Notes under the pieces: model-generated
The model's input: the letters and a program-made list of their open reading frames with translations, nothing else
Database searches by the model: none
What the model was told of the DNA's origin: nothing
Made by a program: the position numbers and the translations under genes
DNA from: Streptomyces californicus
Lineage (GTDB): Bacteria; Actinomycetota; Actinomycetes; Streptomycetales; Streptomycetaceae
Direction of reading: 5' to 3'
Length of the DNA stretch: 64,000 nt
Assembly: GCF_000717645.1 (NCBI RefSeq)
Contig: NZ_JNZZ01000008.1
Coordinates: 62,001 to 126,000 of the forward strand
Part shown: positions 52,568 through 62,521 of the stretch, piece after piece
How the letters are laid out: each line of letters opens with the position of its first letter
How positions within the stretch are numbered: position 1 is the stretch's first letter

Positions 52568-54574
52568 CTACCGCCGCGAAGCCGCCGACCGCTGGCGGCG
52601 CAGCAGCTCCGCGAGGCCCCGGCGGGTGGCGGCGATCACCACGCGGTCCTGGGCGCGCAGGACGTACCCGGGGTGCAGGTCCCAGACCAGGCCGGAGGGC
52701 GGCGGCACCGTGTCGCCGCCGCCCTCCGGGGCGTACGGCGGGAGGGCGGCGAGGTCGGGGTTGCGGTCGGCGGGCGGGGTGGTGTCGATGGCCAGGACGC
52801 GCCACGCCCCGGACCGGAACGCCTGCTCGACCGTGTGGCCCTCCAACTGCGGGTGCCCCGCCACCTCCAGGGCGGCGAACAGCATCACCTTGCGCTCGAC
52901 CGGGACCGCGCCGAGGATCTGCCGGCCCATCATGGCGACCGCGAACGCCGGCGCGGCGAGGTGGGAGACCGAGCGGGAGCGGGTCAGGGCCTGGGGGTGC
53001 GCGGTGCGCAGGGTGCGGTAGACGGCGGTGGCGAACTCGTCGTCGTACAGCCGCAGCGCCACCCTCAGGTCCGGCTTCACCGAGCGGGCGTACAGCGTCG
53101 CTTCCAGGTTCGTCGTGTCGATGCTGGTCAGCGCGAGGAGGGCGTGGGCGCGGCGGATCTTGGCCGCCTCCAGGACGCCTTCCTGGGTGACGTCGCCGAT
53201 GACGGTCGGCACGTGCATCGACCGGGCCAGCGGGATGCCCCGCGCGTCGGGGTCCTCCTCGACGACGACCACGGGGATGTCGAGTTCGCGGAGGCGTACG
53301 AGGACGCGGGTGCCGATCTTGCCGAGTCCCAGCAGCACCACGTGCCCCGAAAGACCGCGTGGCGGGCGGCGCAGCGAGGAGGCCGTTCGCAGGGTGCCGA
53401 ACGCTTCCAGGACACCGGCGATCAGCAGCGGCAGCAGGAGCAGCCCGGCGACGCCGGAGAGGATCTGGATGACCTGGCGGGCCGGGGGAGCGTCCTCGGC
53501 CGGGTCGTTCATGCCCAGGATGTCGAGCAGCGTCAGGTACGTCGAGTGGAGCGCGGTGTCCTCCGTGGTCAGGAGGGAGGCGATCACCAGGGCCAGCGCG
53601 GAGAGCGCGACGCCGAGGGCCGACCAGCGCAGCCGCCGCGAGAAGACCTGGGCGAGCGGGGCGCCCCTGCCGCCCATCCGGGTCGCGGGCCGGTCCGGGT
53701 CGGCCCGGCTGATCGCTTCGAGGACCACCGTGCCCCGGCCGGTCGCGGCGGCGACGGTGTGCTCGTCGGGCAGCAGCAGCGGGGCCTCGTCGCCGCTGCT
53801 GTCCGAACCCTCCGCGCCCGCCGGGTCGTTGGTGGTGGAGGAGAGCAGCGCGAGGGTGCACAGGCCGGGGTCGGCGTTCTCGCCGGCGCGGGGCGGCGGG
53901 CGTTCGGCGGCGCGCAGGAGCAGCCCCTCGGCCTGGATGATCTTGCTGCTGCCGGTGAGGGCGGTGGCGGCGAGGGCCGGGGCGGCGGTGTCGGCGTCGG
54001 ACAGGACGGTGGTGGAGGCGTCCAGCAGCGCCGGGTCGATACCGGGCATGGCGACGGCCGCCGCCTGGTCGAGCAACTCCTCCAGGTGCTGGCCGAGCTT
54101 GCGGTTGTAGAGCCGGATCACCAGCCGCAGACGGGGGTTGAGGCGGCGGGCGGTCAGGGCGGCGCGGATGTTGCGCTCGTCGTCGTCGTAGACGAGGGCG
54201 AGGGCGGCGGCGCGGTCGATGCCCGCCTCCTCCAGGACGTCGTCCGAGGGTTCGGGGGCCTCCATGATGCGGACGGCCTCGACGCCGGCGTTGGTGTCGC
54301 CGCTGCCGGCGGCCCCGTTGGCGTTGCCCGCGCGGTTCATCGCCGCCGACATCCGGCCGAACAGGGCCGCCGCCCGGCCAGGTTGGGTCAGCGGCGTCTC
54401 GGGTCCGCCCGCGTCCCGGCCCGGCGGCAGGAGCAGCGTGACGCGCTCCCCGTAGATGAAGCGCAGCTCCACGGCGAGGCGGCGGGCCAGGGCGTCGTCA
54501 CCGCAGACGATCATGTGGCCGCTGGATGGCGGACGTCCCGGCTGCTGAGGAAGTGGGGGCACGAAGCCCAGCAT
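52568..54574 (-). CDS. RCK/TrkA-N ion channel-like protein (CASTOR/POLLUX type)
   Basis: 668-residue protein. An N-terminal Rossmann/RCK half (MIVCGDDALARRLAVEL at about 21) runs to about 250. Hydrophobic helix 1 (about 318, ALGVALSALALVIASLL), a pore-loop-like segment and helix 2 (about 375, GVAGLLLLPLLIAGVLEAF) come next. A second RCK domain has the dinucleotide motif VVLLGLGKIGTRVLVRL (about 410) and continues to the end. No canonical TVGYG potassium filter is seen. CASTOR/POLLUX-like and RCK channels gate K+ or Ca2+ in response to ligand. It starts 30 bases after the stop of the giant AAA ATPase gene, so the two are probably co-transcribed. Confidence 0.82.
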   Translation of the reverse strand: MLGFVPPLPQQPGRPPSSGHMIVCGDDALARRLAVELRFIYGERVTLLLPPGRDAGGPETPLTQPGRAAALFGRMSAAMNRAGNANGAAGSGDTNAGVEAVRIMEAPEPSDDVLEEAGIDRAAALALVYDDDERNIRAALTARRLNPRLRLVIRLYNRKLGQHLEELLDQAAAVAMPGIDPALLDASTTVLSDADTAAPALAATALTGSSKIIQAEGLLLRAAERPPPRAGENADPGLCTLALLSSTTNDPAGAEGSDSSGDEAPLLLPDEHTVAAATGRGTVVLEAISRADPDRPATRMGGRGAPLAQVFSRRLRWSALGVALSALALVIASLLTTEDTALHSTYLTLLDILGMNDPAEDAPPARQVIQILSGVAGLLLLPLLIAGVLEAFGTLRTASSLRRPPRGLSGHVVLLGLGKIGTRVLVRLRELDIPVVVVEEDPDARGIPLARSMHVPTVIGDVTQEGVLEAAKIRRAHALLALTSIDTTNLEATLYARSVKPDLRVALRLYDDEFATAVYRTLRTAHPQALTRSRSVSHLAAPAFAVAMMGRQILGAVPVERKVMLFAALEVAGHPQLEGHTVEQAFRSGAWRVLAIDTTPPADRNPDLAALPPYAPEGGGDTVPPPSGLVWDLHPGYVLRAQDRVVIAATRRGLAELLRRQRSAASRR

Positions 54575-54604
54575 GCCGTGATCCTCCCGGCTCGGTCTTC
54601 CCGG

Positions 54605-57600
54605 TCAGTGCGGGGTGTCGTTGATCTTCACATGGTGGTTCCGAACCGTCCCGTTGTCGACCACGCCGGCCCCGGCAGGACCGGCCTCGAACCCCGCAGA
54701 ACCCTCCCCGGCCCCGGCCGGGCCCGACCCCCCGCCCGGCCCCGGCGCCCGCCCCGCACTCGGCGCGTGCGCCGGGCCCGCGAGCAGATGCCGGGGGTCC
54801 CCCGCGCGCTGGATCGCCGTCTCCACCGCCGCGATCCGGTCCGCGAGCAGCCCGAGCGCCGCCACCGCGCGGGTCATCGGATCGCCGTCCGGCCCGCCGA
54901 GCGCCTGCGTGCGGACGTAGGAGGCGGTGATCGCCGCCCACCGCTCGGCCTGTTCGGCGGTGAGCGAGCCGCGCAAGGCGGCCAGCTTCAGGAGGTTCGC
55001 CTCGGCGCCCGTGGTGAGCGTCTGGGCCTCGCCCGCGTAGTGGTCGTCGACGACGGCGGACAGCTCCTCGTCGTTCATGACGGGCACGATCCGCTCCGCG
55101 ATCTTGTTCATGTTGCGGTACGAGCCCTGGAGCCGGAACGGCGGCTCGGTGCGGGTGGCGTCCGTCTGCGCGGCGGAGGCGATGTACGCCGCGTTCACCG
55201 CGAGGACGGTGTCCCGGGCCGTGAGCAGATGGCGCAGCACGGCCAGGATGCGGTCCAACTCGGCTGCCGAGTACGGGTGTTCCAGGTGTTCCGCGCGTGC
55301 GGCCGGGTCGCCGCCGCCCGCCAGGCGCACCAGCAGCGCCAGGTCGTCGCGGGAGCGGGCGGCGAGCGGGGCGAGGACCGGGTTGGCGGTCAGCGCGTTC
55401 TCCACGAAGCTCAGCGCGAAGACGTCCTCGCGCCCGCTCAGCACCTCGCCCAGGTTCCACACGTCGGCCCGGTTGGCGAGCATGTCGGGGATGCGGAACT
55501 GCTCGCCGGACTCGGTGTACGGGTTGCCCGCCATGCACACCGCGAACCGCTTGCCGCGCAGGTCGTAACTGCGCGGCTCGCCGTTCCGCACGCCCTCGAT
55601 GCGGCGCGTGGCGTCGCACAACGGGATGAACTTCTGCAGCAGTTCGGGCGAGGTGTGCTGGATGTCGTCGAGGTAGAGCAGCGTGTTGTTGCCCGCCTCC
55701 AGTGCGAAGTTGATCTTCTCGATCTCCTGCCGGGCGGTGGCGCTCGGGGCCTGGCCGGGGTCGAGGGAGGTCACGTCGTGTCCCAGGTTGGGGCCGCTGA
55801 CCTTGACGAGGACCATCCCGAGCCGGTCCGCGACGTACTCCATCAGCGTCGTCTTGCCGTAGCCGGGAGGTGAGACGAGCAGCAGCATGCCCTGCGAGTC
55901 GGTGCGCCGGTCGGCGTCGGCGGTGCCGAGCTGCTTGGCCAGGCTGTCCCCGATGAGCGGCAGGTACACCTCGTCCAGCAGCCGGTTGCGGACGAACGCC
56001 GACATGACGCGCGGCCGGTGGTCGTCCAGCCGCAGCCGTCCGCGCTCGGCGCTCACCAGGGAGGTGCGCAGCCGCTGGTAGGCGCGGAACCCGGGCACGG
56101 TCTCGGTGCGGAACTCGGCGGTACGGGCCAGGAGTTCGTCCAGCCGTACGGTTAGGGCCCCGCCGCCCGCGATGCGCGGGTGGTCCCCGAGGAGGCCCTC
56201 CAGCCGCGCGGTGAGCGGCGCGTCGCCCGCGTACCGCTCCAGCTCCGGGCAGAGCTCCACCGCCACGGCCTCCGCCAGATCGCCGCCGTCGAGCCCGGCC
56301 CCGGAGGTTTCCGCGTACGGGACGAGCCAGCCCTCCACGAGCTGGCGGCGGGCGGCCAGGTCGTCGCCCAAGGCCGCCAGGTCCTCCGTGTACGCGTCCG
56401 GCCCGGCCGCCCGGTGGAATCCGTCGAGGAACGTCCGGACCGCGCCGGAGCGCACGAACCCGGCCGGCCCGCTCGTCAGCTCCTCGAAGAGGTACGCGGC
56501 GACGGCCTCGGGCCGTGCGCCGTCCGCGGCGGCGGGGCCGCACTCGACCGCCGCCGCCCACTCCTCCTGGAGCGCGGCGATCGCCGGGGCCAGGCCGAAG
56601 GTGTCGCGGGCGCGGGCCAGCGAGACGGCCCGCCGCCGCCAGGCCGTGCGCTGCTCCGCGTCCACGCCGTACGCCCAGAAGAGCTGCGCGGCGGCCCGTG
56701 CCCGGGGCTCGTGGCGCAGCAGCCCGGCCGCCGCGTGCAGCCGCAGCAGGGCGGCCAGGATCGCGGTGGCGTCCTCGTCGTGGACGCCCCGGGTGTACCC
56801 CTCGTCGTACGCCTCGGCCGCCGATTCCCGTACGAGCCGGGCCAGTTCGGCGTCGGACAGGGCGGCCAGGCGGCTTGGCCCGTGCTCGTCCAGGAGCCGG
56901 GCGGCCAGGTGCTCGGCGCGGTAGACGGCGGCGTTCTCCGAGGGGAGGAGCTGCTCCCAGTACGGGCGGGCCGCCGCGAACGCCGGGTCGGTGACCGGGG
57001 CCCGGTAGTCCGTGCCGGTCAGCGCGAAGGCGAGGGTCTGCCCCGCCCCGTCGCGGTCTCCGGAGGGGACGAGCGTCAGGTCGAACGGCTGGGTGTTCAC
57101 CGCGAACCGGTGGCGGCCCAGCTTGATCACGGACCCGCCGTCCGCGTACAGCTCGGTGCGGTCGCGCAGCGCGCGTCCGGCCTCCTGGCGGGCCGCCTTG
57201 AGCCGCCCGTCCAGCTCCTCCGCCCGTACGGGGTCGCCGAGTTCGCGCAGGTCGTCGGCGGTCCTGCGGACCTTGGCGACCATCGGGTCGGAGGCGAAGT
57301 AGGTGTGGACGGCGTCGAGGTCGTCCAGCGCGGCCACCCGGCGGGCGATCGTGTCGAGCACCCGGTCGGCCGACCCGGACAGCCGCTCGGCCCGGCGTGC
57401 CCGCTCGTCCTGGAGGGTCTGCTTGCGCGCCGAGAACGCCTCGTACACCTCGGTCCGGCGCTCGGCCAGCTCCGCGAGGAAATCGTCGAACTCCGAGAAC
57501 CGCGACTCCAGGTTCTCCAACTGGAGGAGCAGGCGCGCTAGTTGGTCGTCGCACGCCTCCGGTGTGTCGGCGGCGGCCAGCGCCCCCGTCACCGCCTGCC

Positions 57601-59743
57601 CGAGCAGCGCGAACTCGGCGGCGAACTCGGCCCGCCCCTCCTTCGACAGCAGCTCGCGACGGCGCGCGTCGAGCGTGGCGCGGGCCCGGTTCGCCCCGCC
57701 CAGCACCTCCGCGATCCGCTCCAGGATCGAGGTGCGCACGGTGGCGTCGCCGATGTCGAGACCGGCGACGACGTCCGTGACGGTGGCCAGCCCCTCCGTC
57801 ATCACGGCCAGCCGGTCCGTCACGGTGGAGGCGTCCCGGACGGTCTCCAGCGCCCCGGCGTCCGCGACGAGCCGGGCGATCTCCTCGTGGTAGCCGTCGA
57901 ACGCGTCCTCGCGTGCGAGGAAGGACACGGCCCGCTGGGCGGCGGACGCGATGTCCTCGGCCGTCCGGACCGACAGCTCCGCGATCCGCTCGGCGTCGGC
58001 GTACCGCATCTCGGAGATGGTCGCCAAGTGGCCGTGCGCCTGCCGGAGTTCGGTCAGCCGCTCGACCCAGGCGGACGCCGATCCGGGGGCCTCGCCGCGG
58101 ACCCGCCGCACCAGGGCGGTGATGCGCTCGGCGGTCTCCTCCAGCGCGTCGGCGGCCCGCCGGGTCAGGTCCTGGACGGCGGTGAACTCGGCGAGCACCT
58201 GCTGTGCGGTGTCCCGCAGCTCACCCAACGGCTCGGCGAGCGAGCCCAGTTCGGGATCGGCGAGCCAGTGGTAGCGGTCCTGGGCGCGGGCGCAGTCGGC
58301 GGCGAGCCGCCCGTACACGGCGGTCGTCGGCGTCATGTCCCGTACGCCGTGGGCGAGGGCGAGGCAGTCGGAGATCCCGCGCACCAGGTCGGCGTTGCCG
58401 GTCCGGGCGAGCGGCCCGGTCCCGGCGGGGCGGGCTGCGGCGTAGGTGTCGGAGACGTACGGGCTCTGCCAGCGCTGGAGTTGGTGCACGCGCCCCGGCC
58501 CGTCCGGGCTGTCGCGGAGGAGGACGAGCGTCCCGTCGTCCAGCAGCGCGTGGCCGCGCCCGGTGAGCGGGGTGGCGACCTCCTGGCGGATCAGGTTGTA
58601 GGGCAGGAGGAGGCTGCGGAGGCCGTCGCGGGAGCGGAAGACGTACAGGACGTCCTCGCCGTTGGGGGAGCGGACCGCGCCTTCGAAGACGGGCTCGGTC
58701 AGGTCCTCGGCGGTGTCGAAGGTCTTCGCGGTGCCGGTGGTGAGGTAGTAGCCGCCGGGGAAGATGATCCCCTGGTCCTCGGGGAGCCGGTGGCACGCCG
58801 GGCCGATGCCGTCGAGCCGTTCGACGGTGGAGAGCAGGGAGTTGAAGACGAGGTGGCGCCAGGCCGTCTCCTTGTACGGCCGCACGCGCAGCAGCACCAG
58901 CGGCCCGACCTCCGCGTACTCGACGTCGGCGTCGGCCAGCGACTGGAGCGGCTCGTCGACGGGCTCCTCGTAGATCCCGTCGGGGGACTCGGTGTCGTCG
59001 GCGGTCTTGACGGTCAGGGTGCCGCCGACCGTGGCGACGAAGAGGCCGCCGCTCTTGCCGACGGCGATGTGCGGGTGGCGGCCGGTGACGTGGGCGTCGC
59101 GCCCGGCGACGGTCCATTCGACGTCGTGCGACGGCGGGAAGACGTGGTCGCGCTCGCCCTGCGCGTCGAGGAACGCCCCGGGCGTCCCGTCCGCGTTCAG
59201 CGCCCAGCGCAGGACCCTCAGGTCCTCGGCGTTCTCACCGGTACGGAACACGGCGAGCAGCCTGCCGTCGACGCGGCGGAGCCGCAGGAGGCGGGCGTCG
59301 CGGAAGTAGCGGTGCAGGGAGGCGAACTCGCGCCGGAAGGCGGGGTCGTCGAGGAGCGTGTCGCCGGACGCGTCGGACGCGCCCGGTACGCCGTCGCGGC
59401 CCTCGTCCTGCGGGGAGGCGTCCCGTACGAGGAGCACGTCCTCGACGTCGGCCTCGCCCCGGGCCCCCGGCCCCCGCTCGAAGCCGAAGAGCAGCTTCCC
59501 GCCCACGGCGACGAGGTCGCGCGGCACGGCGGCGTGCTCGGTGCGGACCTGCTCGGTGGCGAGCAGCCTCAGGCCGGTCGAGCCGAACTCCTCGGTGCGG
59601 CGGGCGTTGAGCGCCTCGGCCCGCCGGATGAGCTCGCCGGCCTGGGCGGAGAGCCGCCGCCGCAGCACCTCGTAGGCGCCGGCGTCCACATCGCCCCGCC
59701 CGCCCTCGGTGGCGTCGACGGTCGCGGTGGTGTCGCTGTCCAT
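54605..59743 (-). CDS. Giant AAA+ ATPase with beta-rich N-terminal half and coiled coil (DNA repair ATPase-like)
   Basis: 1712-residue protein. Residues about 50-480 are beta-rich with propeller-like repeats (HPHIAVGKSGGLFVATVGGTLTVK, VLYVFRSRDGLRSLLLPYN). Residues about 480-900 are predicted coiled coil, largely Ala/Glu/Arg. A mixed domain follows to about 1230. The C-terminal AAA+ module has Walker A VSPPGYGKTTLME (about 1290-1298), Walker B NTLLYLDDIQ (about 1358) and sensor 1 VCMAGNPYTESGEQF (about 1406), resembling MoxR/dynein-type ATPases. The tail is Gly/Pro-rich. Such proteins are sometimes labelled DNA repair ATPase with little evidence. ATG 59743. The gene lies between a flotillin gene and an ion-channel gene and may remodel membrane complexes. 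Confidence 0.8.
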   Translation of the reverse strand: MDSDTTATVDATEGGRGDVDAGAYEVLRRRLSAQAGELIRRAEALNARRTEEFGSTGLRLLATEQVRTEHAAVPRDLVAVGGKLLFGFERGPGARGEADVEDVLLVRDASPQDEGRDGVPGASDASGDTLLDDPAFRREFASLHRYFRDARLLRLRRVDGRLLAVFRTGENAEDLRVLRWALNADGTPGAFLDAQGERDHVFPPSHDVEWTVAGRDAHVTGRHPHIAVGKSGGLFVATVGGTLTVKTADDTESPDGIYEEPVDEPLQSLADADVEYAEVGPLVLLRVRPYKETAWRHLVFNSLLSTVERLDGIGPACHRLPEDQGIIFPGGYYLTTGTAKTFDTAEDLTEPVFEGAVRSPNGEDVLYVFRSRDGLRSLLLPYNLIRQEVATPLTGRGHALLDDGTLVLLRDSPDGPGRVHQLQRWQSPYVSDTYAAARPAGTGPLARTGNADLVRGISDCLALAHGVRDMTPTTAVYGRLAADCARAQDRYHWLADPELGSLAEPLGELRDTAQQVLAEFTAVQDLTRRAADALEETAERITALVRRVRGEAPGSASAWVERLTELRQAHGHLATISEMRYADAERIAELSVRTAEDIASAAQRAVSFLAREDAFDGYHEEIARLVADAGALETVRDASTVTDRLAVMTEGLATVTDVVAGLDIGDATVRTSILERIAEVLGGANRARATLDARRRELLSKEGRAEFAAEFALLGQAVTGALAAADTPEACDDQLARLLLQLENLESRFSEFDDFLAELAERRTEVYEAFSARKQTLQDERARRAERLSGSADRVLDTIARRVAALDDLDAVHTYFASDPMVAKVRRTADDLRELGDPVRAEELDGRLKAARQEAGRALRDRTELYADGGSVIKLGRHRFAVNTQPFDLTLVPSGDRDGAGQTLAFALTGTDYRAPVTDPAFAAARPYWEQLLPSENAAVYRAEHLAARLLDEHGPSRLAALSDAELARLVRESAAEAYDEGYTRGVHDEDATAILAALLRLHAAAGLLRHEPRARAAAQLFWAYGVDAEQRTAWRRRAVSLARARDTFGLAPAIAALQEEWAAAVECGPAAADGARPEAVAAYLFEELTSGPAGFVRSGAVRTFLDGFHRAAGPDAYTEDLAALGDDLAARRQLVEGWLVPYAETSGAGLDGGDLAEAVAVELCPELERYAGDAPLTARLEGLLGDHPRIAGGGALTVRLDELLARTAEFRTETVPGFRAYQRLRTSLVSAERGRLRLDDHRPRVMSAFVRNRLLDEVYLPLIGDSLAKQLGTADADRRTDSQGMLLLVSPPGYGKTTLMEYVADRLGMVLVKVSGPNLGHDVTSLDPGQAPSATARQEIEKINFALEAGNNTLLYLDDIQHTSPELLQKFIPLCDATRRIEGVRNGEPRSYDLRGKRFAVCMAGNPYTESGEQFRIPDMLANRADVWNLGEVLSGREDVFALSFVENALTANPVLAPLAARSRDDLALLVRLAGGGDPAARAEHLEHPYSAAELDRILAVLRHLLTARDTVLAVNAAYIASAAQTDATRTEPPFRLQGSYRNMNKIAERIVPVMNDEELSAVVDDHYAGEAQTLTTGAEANLLKLAALRGSLTAEQAERWAAITASYVRTQALGGPDGDPMTRAVAALGLLADRIAAVETAIQRAGDPRHLLAGPAHAPSAGRAPGPGGGSGPAGAGEGSAGFEAGPAGAGVVDNGTVRNHHVKINDTPH

Positions 59744-60174
59744 GCGTACGGCTCCCTACGTGTTGCGTGTTGCGTGTGACGTGCGGCCCGGGGGTTTTGG
59801 CCGGTCCGGCGTACGTGGACGAGCCGTTCGGTCGGGTGGGCCGGGCGATTCCATCCCGTCCGGCGTACGTGGACGAGCCGTTCGGTCGGGTGGGCCGGGC
59901 GATCCCAGCCCGTCCGGCGTTCGAGGACGGAACCCTCGGCGTGATGGGCCCGCCTCTGCTGTGCGGGTCAGACCCGACGATCCCAGCCGGTCCGGCGTTC
60001 GAGGACGGAACCCCGTGGGCGGTGGCCCCGCCCCCGGACGGGCGGGCGGGCGAGGCCCGGTGGCCCCACCCCCGGCGTCCGGGCCGACGCAACCCGCCCC
60101 CGGCGGACCGGCGAGGACGGGTGCGCCCACCCCCGTGGGACGCACCCGCACCACCGGCCCGTCCGGTCCGCGGC
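59744..60174. repeat. Intergenic repeats: 54-bp tandem pair and CCGTCCGGCG elements
   Basis: No gene in these 430 bases. Units at 59801-59854 and 59855-59908 are nearly identical (54 bp, starting CCGTCCGGCGTACGTGGACG after the first bases). Two further partial units start at 59909 and 59987 with CCGTCCGGCGTTCGAGGACG or a close variant, which resembles a dispersed intergenic element common in Streptomyces. The remainder is C-rich. No promoter for the giant ATPase gene was identified among them. Confidence 0.75.
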
Positions 60175-62298
60175 CTACCCCTTCGCCCCGGACCCGTTCA
60201 GCGACACCGCCGCCGGCGCCGTCCCCGTACGGCCGTCGCCGGCGCCCCCGACCGGCAGGTCCGCGAGGCCCAGCTCCTTCGCCGCCGCCAGCAACTGCTC
60301 CACCTGGCCCGACGCCGCACCCGACGACCCCATCAGCCGCATCAGCAGCGCCGACACCGTCAGGTTCTGCACATCGCCCGTGGAGACCGAGCCCAGCACC
60401 CGGGTCAGGTCGTCCGTGAAGGAGGACGAGCCGTCCAGCCACGGCCCGGCCAGCGCCTGCGCGGTCTGCGAGTTCTGGACGAACCCGTCCACGCCCTTGC
60501 CGAGCGAGACCGAGGAGACCAGCCGGTCGAAGAAGACCGAGTCGCCGCCGACGATGTCGATATCGGCGTTCTCCAGCCCCGTCGCCAGGACCGTCGCCTG
60601 CGCCTCGGCGACCTGCCGCTGCACGTCGAGCCCGGCCAGCCGGATCTCCTTCTCCGCCTCCAGCCGCAGGCGGTACTCCTCGTGCGTACGCGACGCCTCG
60701 TCCAGCGCCGCCATCGCGGCCGCCTTCTCGGTGAGCCCCGCGGCCTCCGCCTTCAGCTTCTCGCCGATGACCGCCGCGTCGGCGGCCGCCTGCGCCTGGG
60801 TGCCCTCGGCGTCCGCGAGCGCCTTGAGCCGCGCGCCCTCCGCCTCGGCCTTGAGCCGGGCCGCCGTGGCCTCGGCCTCCGCGAGACCGGCCTTCTCGAT
60901 GACCTCGGCCTCGGCGTCCCGCACCTGCACGGCGGCCAGTCCGGGCGCGGCCGACTCGGCCTGCACCCCTTCCGCCAGCCGCAGCTTGGCCTGCGCGTCG
61001 AGGTCGGCGGTCTTCAGCCGCGCCTCGGCGAGCGTGAGCTGCTCGGCCGCCAGGTGCGTGGAGGCCGCCTCCGCCGCCTCGGCCGCCTTGATGTCCTTGA
61101 CCAGCTTCTCCTGCGCCTCCGCCTCGGCCGCGATGATGACCGACCTGCGGGCCCGCTCGGCGTCCTCGACGGCGCGCAGGGTGAGGATCGACTCCTCCTG
61201 CTCCGCGACCGTGCGGTCCACCGCGATCCGCTCCCGGATGACGTCGGCGACCTCGCGGCGCTCGGCCTCGACCTCCTTCGTGGCGGCGATCCGGTTCAGT
61301 TCGGTCTCGCGCTCGCGCCCGATGACCTCCAGCATCCGGTCCTTCTCGATGCGCTCGCTCTCGACGGCGATGACGCGCTCACGGTTCTTCTGCGCGACCG
61401 CGATCTCCCGCGCCTGGTTCTCGCGCTGGATGCCGAGCTGTTCCTCGGTCCGGATGAACGCGGTCTGCGCGCCGAGCCGCTCCTCCTCCTGCACCCGGGC
61501 GGTGGCCGCCTCCTCGCGGGCGCGCAGGCTCTCGACCTCGCGACGCTGCTTGATCTCCGCCTCGGCCTGCCGGCGCTCCAGCTCCAGGATCGTCTCGCGG
61601 GCGTCGACGTCCTGCCGGGTGATCTCCTTCTGCTCCGTGCGCTGGAACTCGTTGGTGCGCACGTGCTCGATCGCGGTCAGCTCGGTGATCTTCCGGATGC
61701 CCTGGGCGTCCAGGATGTTGGAGCCGTCGAGCTGCGACATCGGGGTCTGCTCGAGGAAGTCGATCGCGGCGTCGTCGAGGTGGTAGCCGTTCAGGTCGGT
61801 GCCGATGACCTGGATGATCCGGTCCCGGAACTCCTCGCGCTTGGTGTAGAGGTCGACGAAGTCGAGCTGCTTGCCGACGGTCTTGAGCGCCTCGGAGAAC
61901 TTCGCGGAGAAGAACTCCTGGATGGCGACCTTGTCGCTGGCCCGCTGCGTGCCGATGGACTGCGCGACCTTGATGACGTCCTCGACGGTCTTGTTGACCC
62001 GGACGAAGAAGGTGATCTGGATGTCGGCGCGGATGTTGTCCTGGCAGATCAGGCCCTCGCGCCCGGCGCGGTGGATCTCGATCTTCTTCACCGAGATGTC
62101 CATGGTCTCGGCCTTGTGGAGCACGGGCAGGACGACGGCCCCGGTGAAGGTCACGTCGACCTTCTTGGTCTTGGAGATGATCAGCGCCTTGCCCTGCTCG
62201 ACCTTGCGGAACAGCCGGGTGATGACGAAGACGACGGCGATGACGATGAGCAGGACAGCGGCGATGAGCACGCCTATGCCCAGGGAGATGGCATCCAT
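60175..62298 (-). CDS. Flotillin-family (SPFH) membrane scaffold protein, YqiK-like
   Basis: 707-residue flotillin. A single N-terminal membrane anchor (about 5-27, LGIGVLIAAVLLIVIAVVFVITRLF) is followed by the SPFH/band 7 domain (about 30-200, VDVTFTGAVVLPVLHKAETMDISVKKIEI) and a very long Ala/Glu-rich coiled coil (about 210-600). A C-terminal globular part is included (DIDIVGGDSVFFDRLVSSVS, LTVSALLMRLMGSSG). It oligomerises in membrane microdomains and organises partner proteins. ATG 62298 follows AAGGACT. It lies downstream of the YqiJ-like gene on the same strand, the pairing known from E. coli yqiJ-yqiK. Confidence 0.92.
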   Translation of the reverse strand: MDAISLGIGVLIAAVLLIVIAVVFVITRLFRKVEQGKALIISKTKKVDVTFTGAVVLPVLHKAETMDISVKKIEIHRAGREGLICQDNIRADIQITFFVRVNKTVEDVIKVAQSIGTQRASDKVAIQEFFSAKFSEALKTVGKQLDFVDLYTKREEFRDRIIQVIGTDLNGYHLDDAAIDFLEQTPMSQLDGSNILDAQGIRKITELTAIEHVRTNEFQRTEQKEITRQDVDARETILELERRQAEAEIKQRREVESLRAREEAATARVQEEERLGAQTAFIRTEEQLGIQRENQAREIAVAQKNRERVIAVESERIEKDRMLEVIGRERETELNRIAATKEVEAERREVADVIRERIAVDRTVAEQEESILTLRAVEDAERARRSVIIAAEAEAQEKLVKDIKAAEAAEAASTHLAAEQLTLAEARLKTADLDAQAKLRLAEGVQAESAAPGLAAVQVRDAEAEVIEKAGLAEAEATAARLKAEAEGARLKALADAEGTQAQAAADAAVIGEKLKAEAAGLTEKAAAMAALDEASRTHEEYRLRLEAEKEIRLAGLDVQRQVAEAQATVLATGLENADIDIVGGDSVFFDRLVSSVSLGKGVDGFVQNSQTAQALAGPWLDGSSSFTDDLTRVLGSVSTGDVQNLTVSALLMRLMGSSGAASGQVEQLLAAAKELGLADLPVGGAGDGRTGTAPAAVSLNGSGAKG

Positions 62299-62521
62299 AG
62301 AGAGTCCTTGGCGGCTGGTCGGTACAGAAGTTCGTAGGTGGGCGGGTCCGTCGTACGCACGGGGCGGGCGGTCCGGCACGGACCCGCTCCACGGCGCGGT
62401 GGTCCGACGGGACCGGGGCGCCGACCGGTGCGGGCCGGCTCCGGGGCGGTCCCGGGGCGGTCCCGGAGCCGTTCCGGATCGGGCCCGGATCAGCTCCGGG
62501 GCGGTCCGGGCCGGCTCCGGG

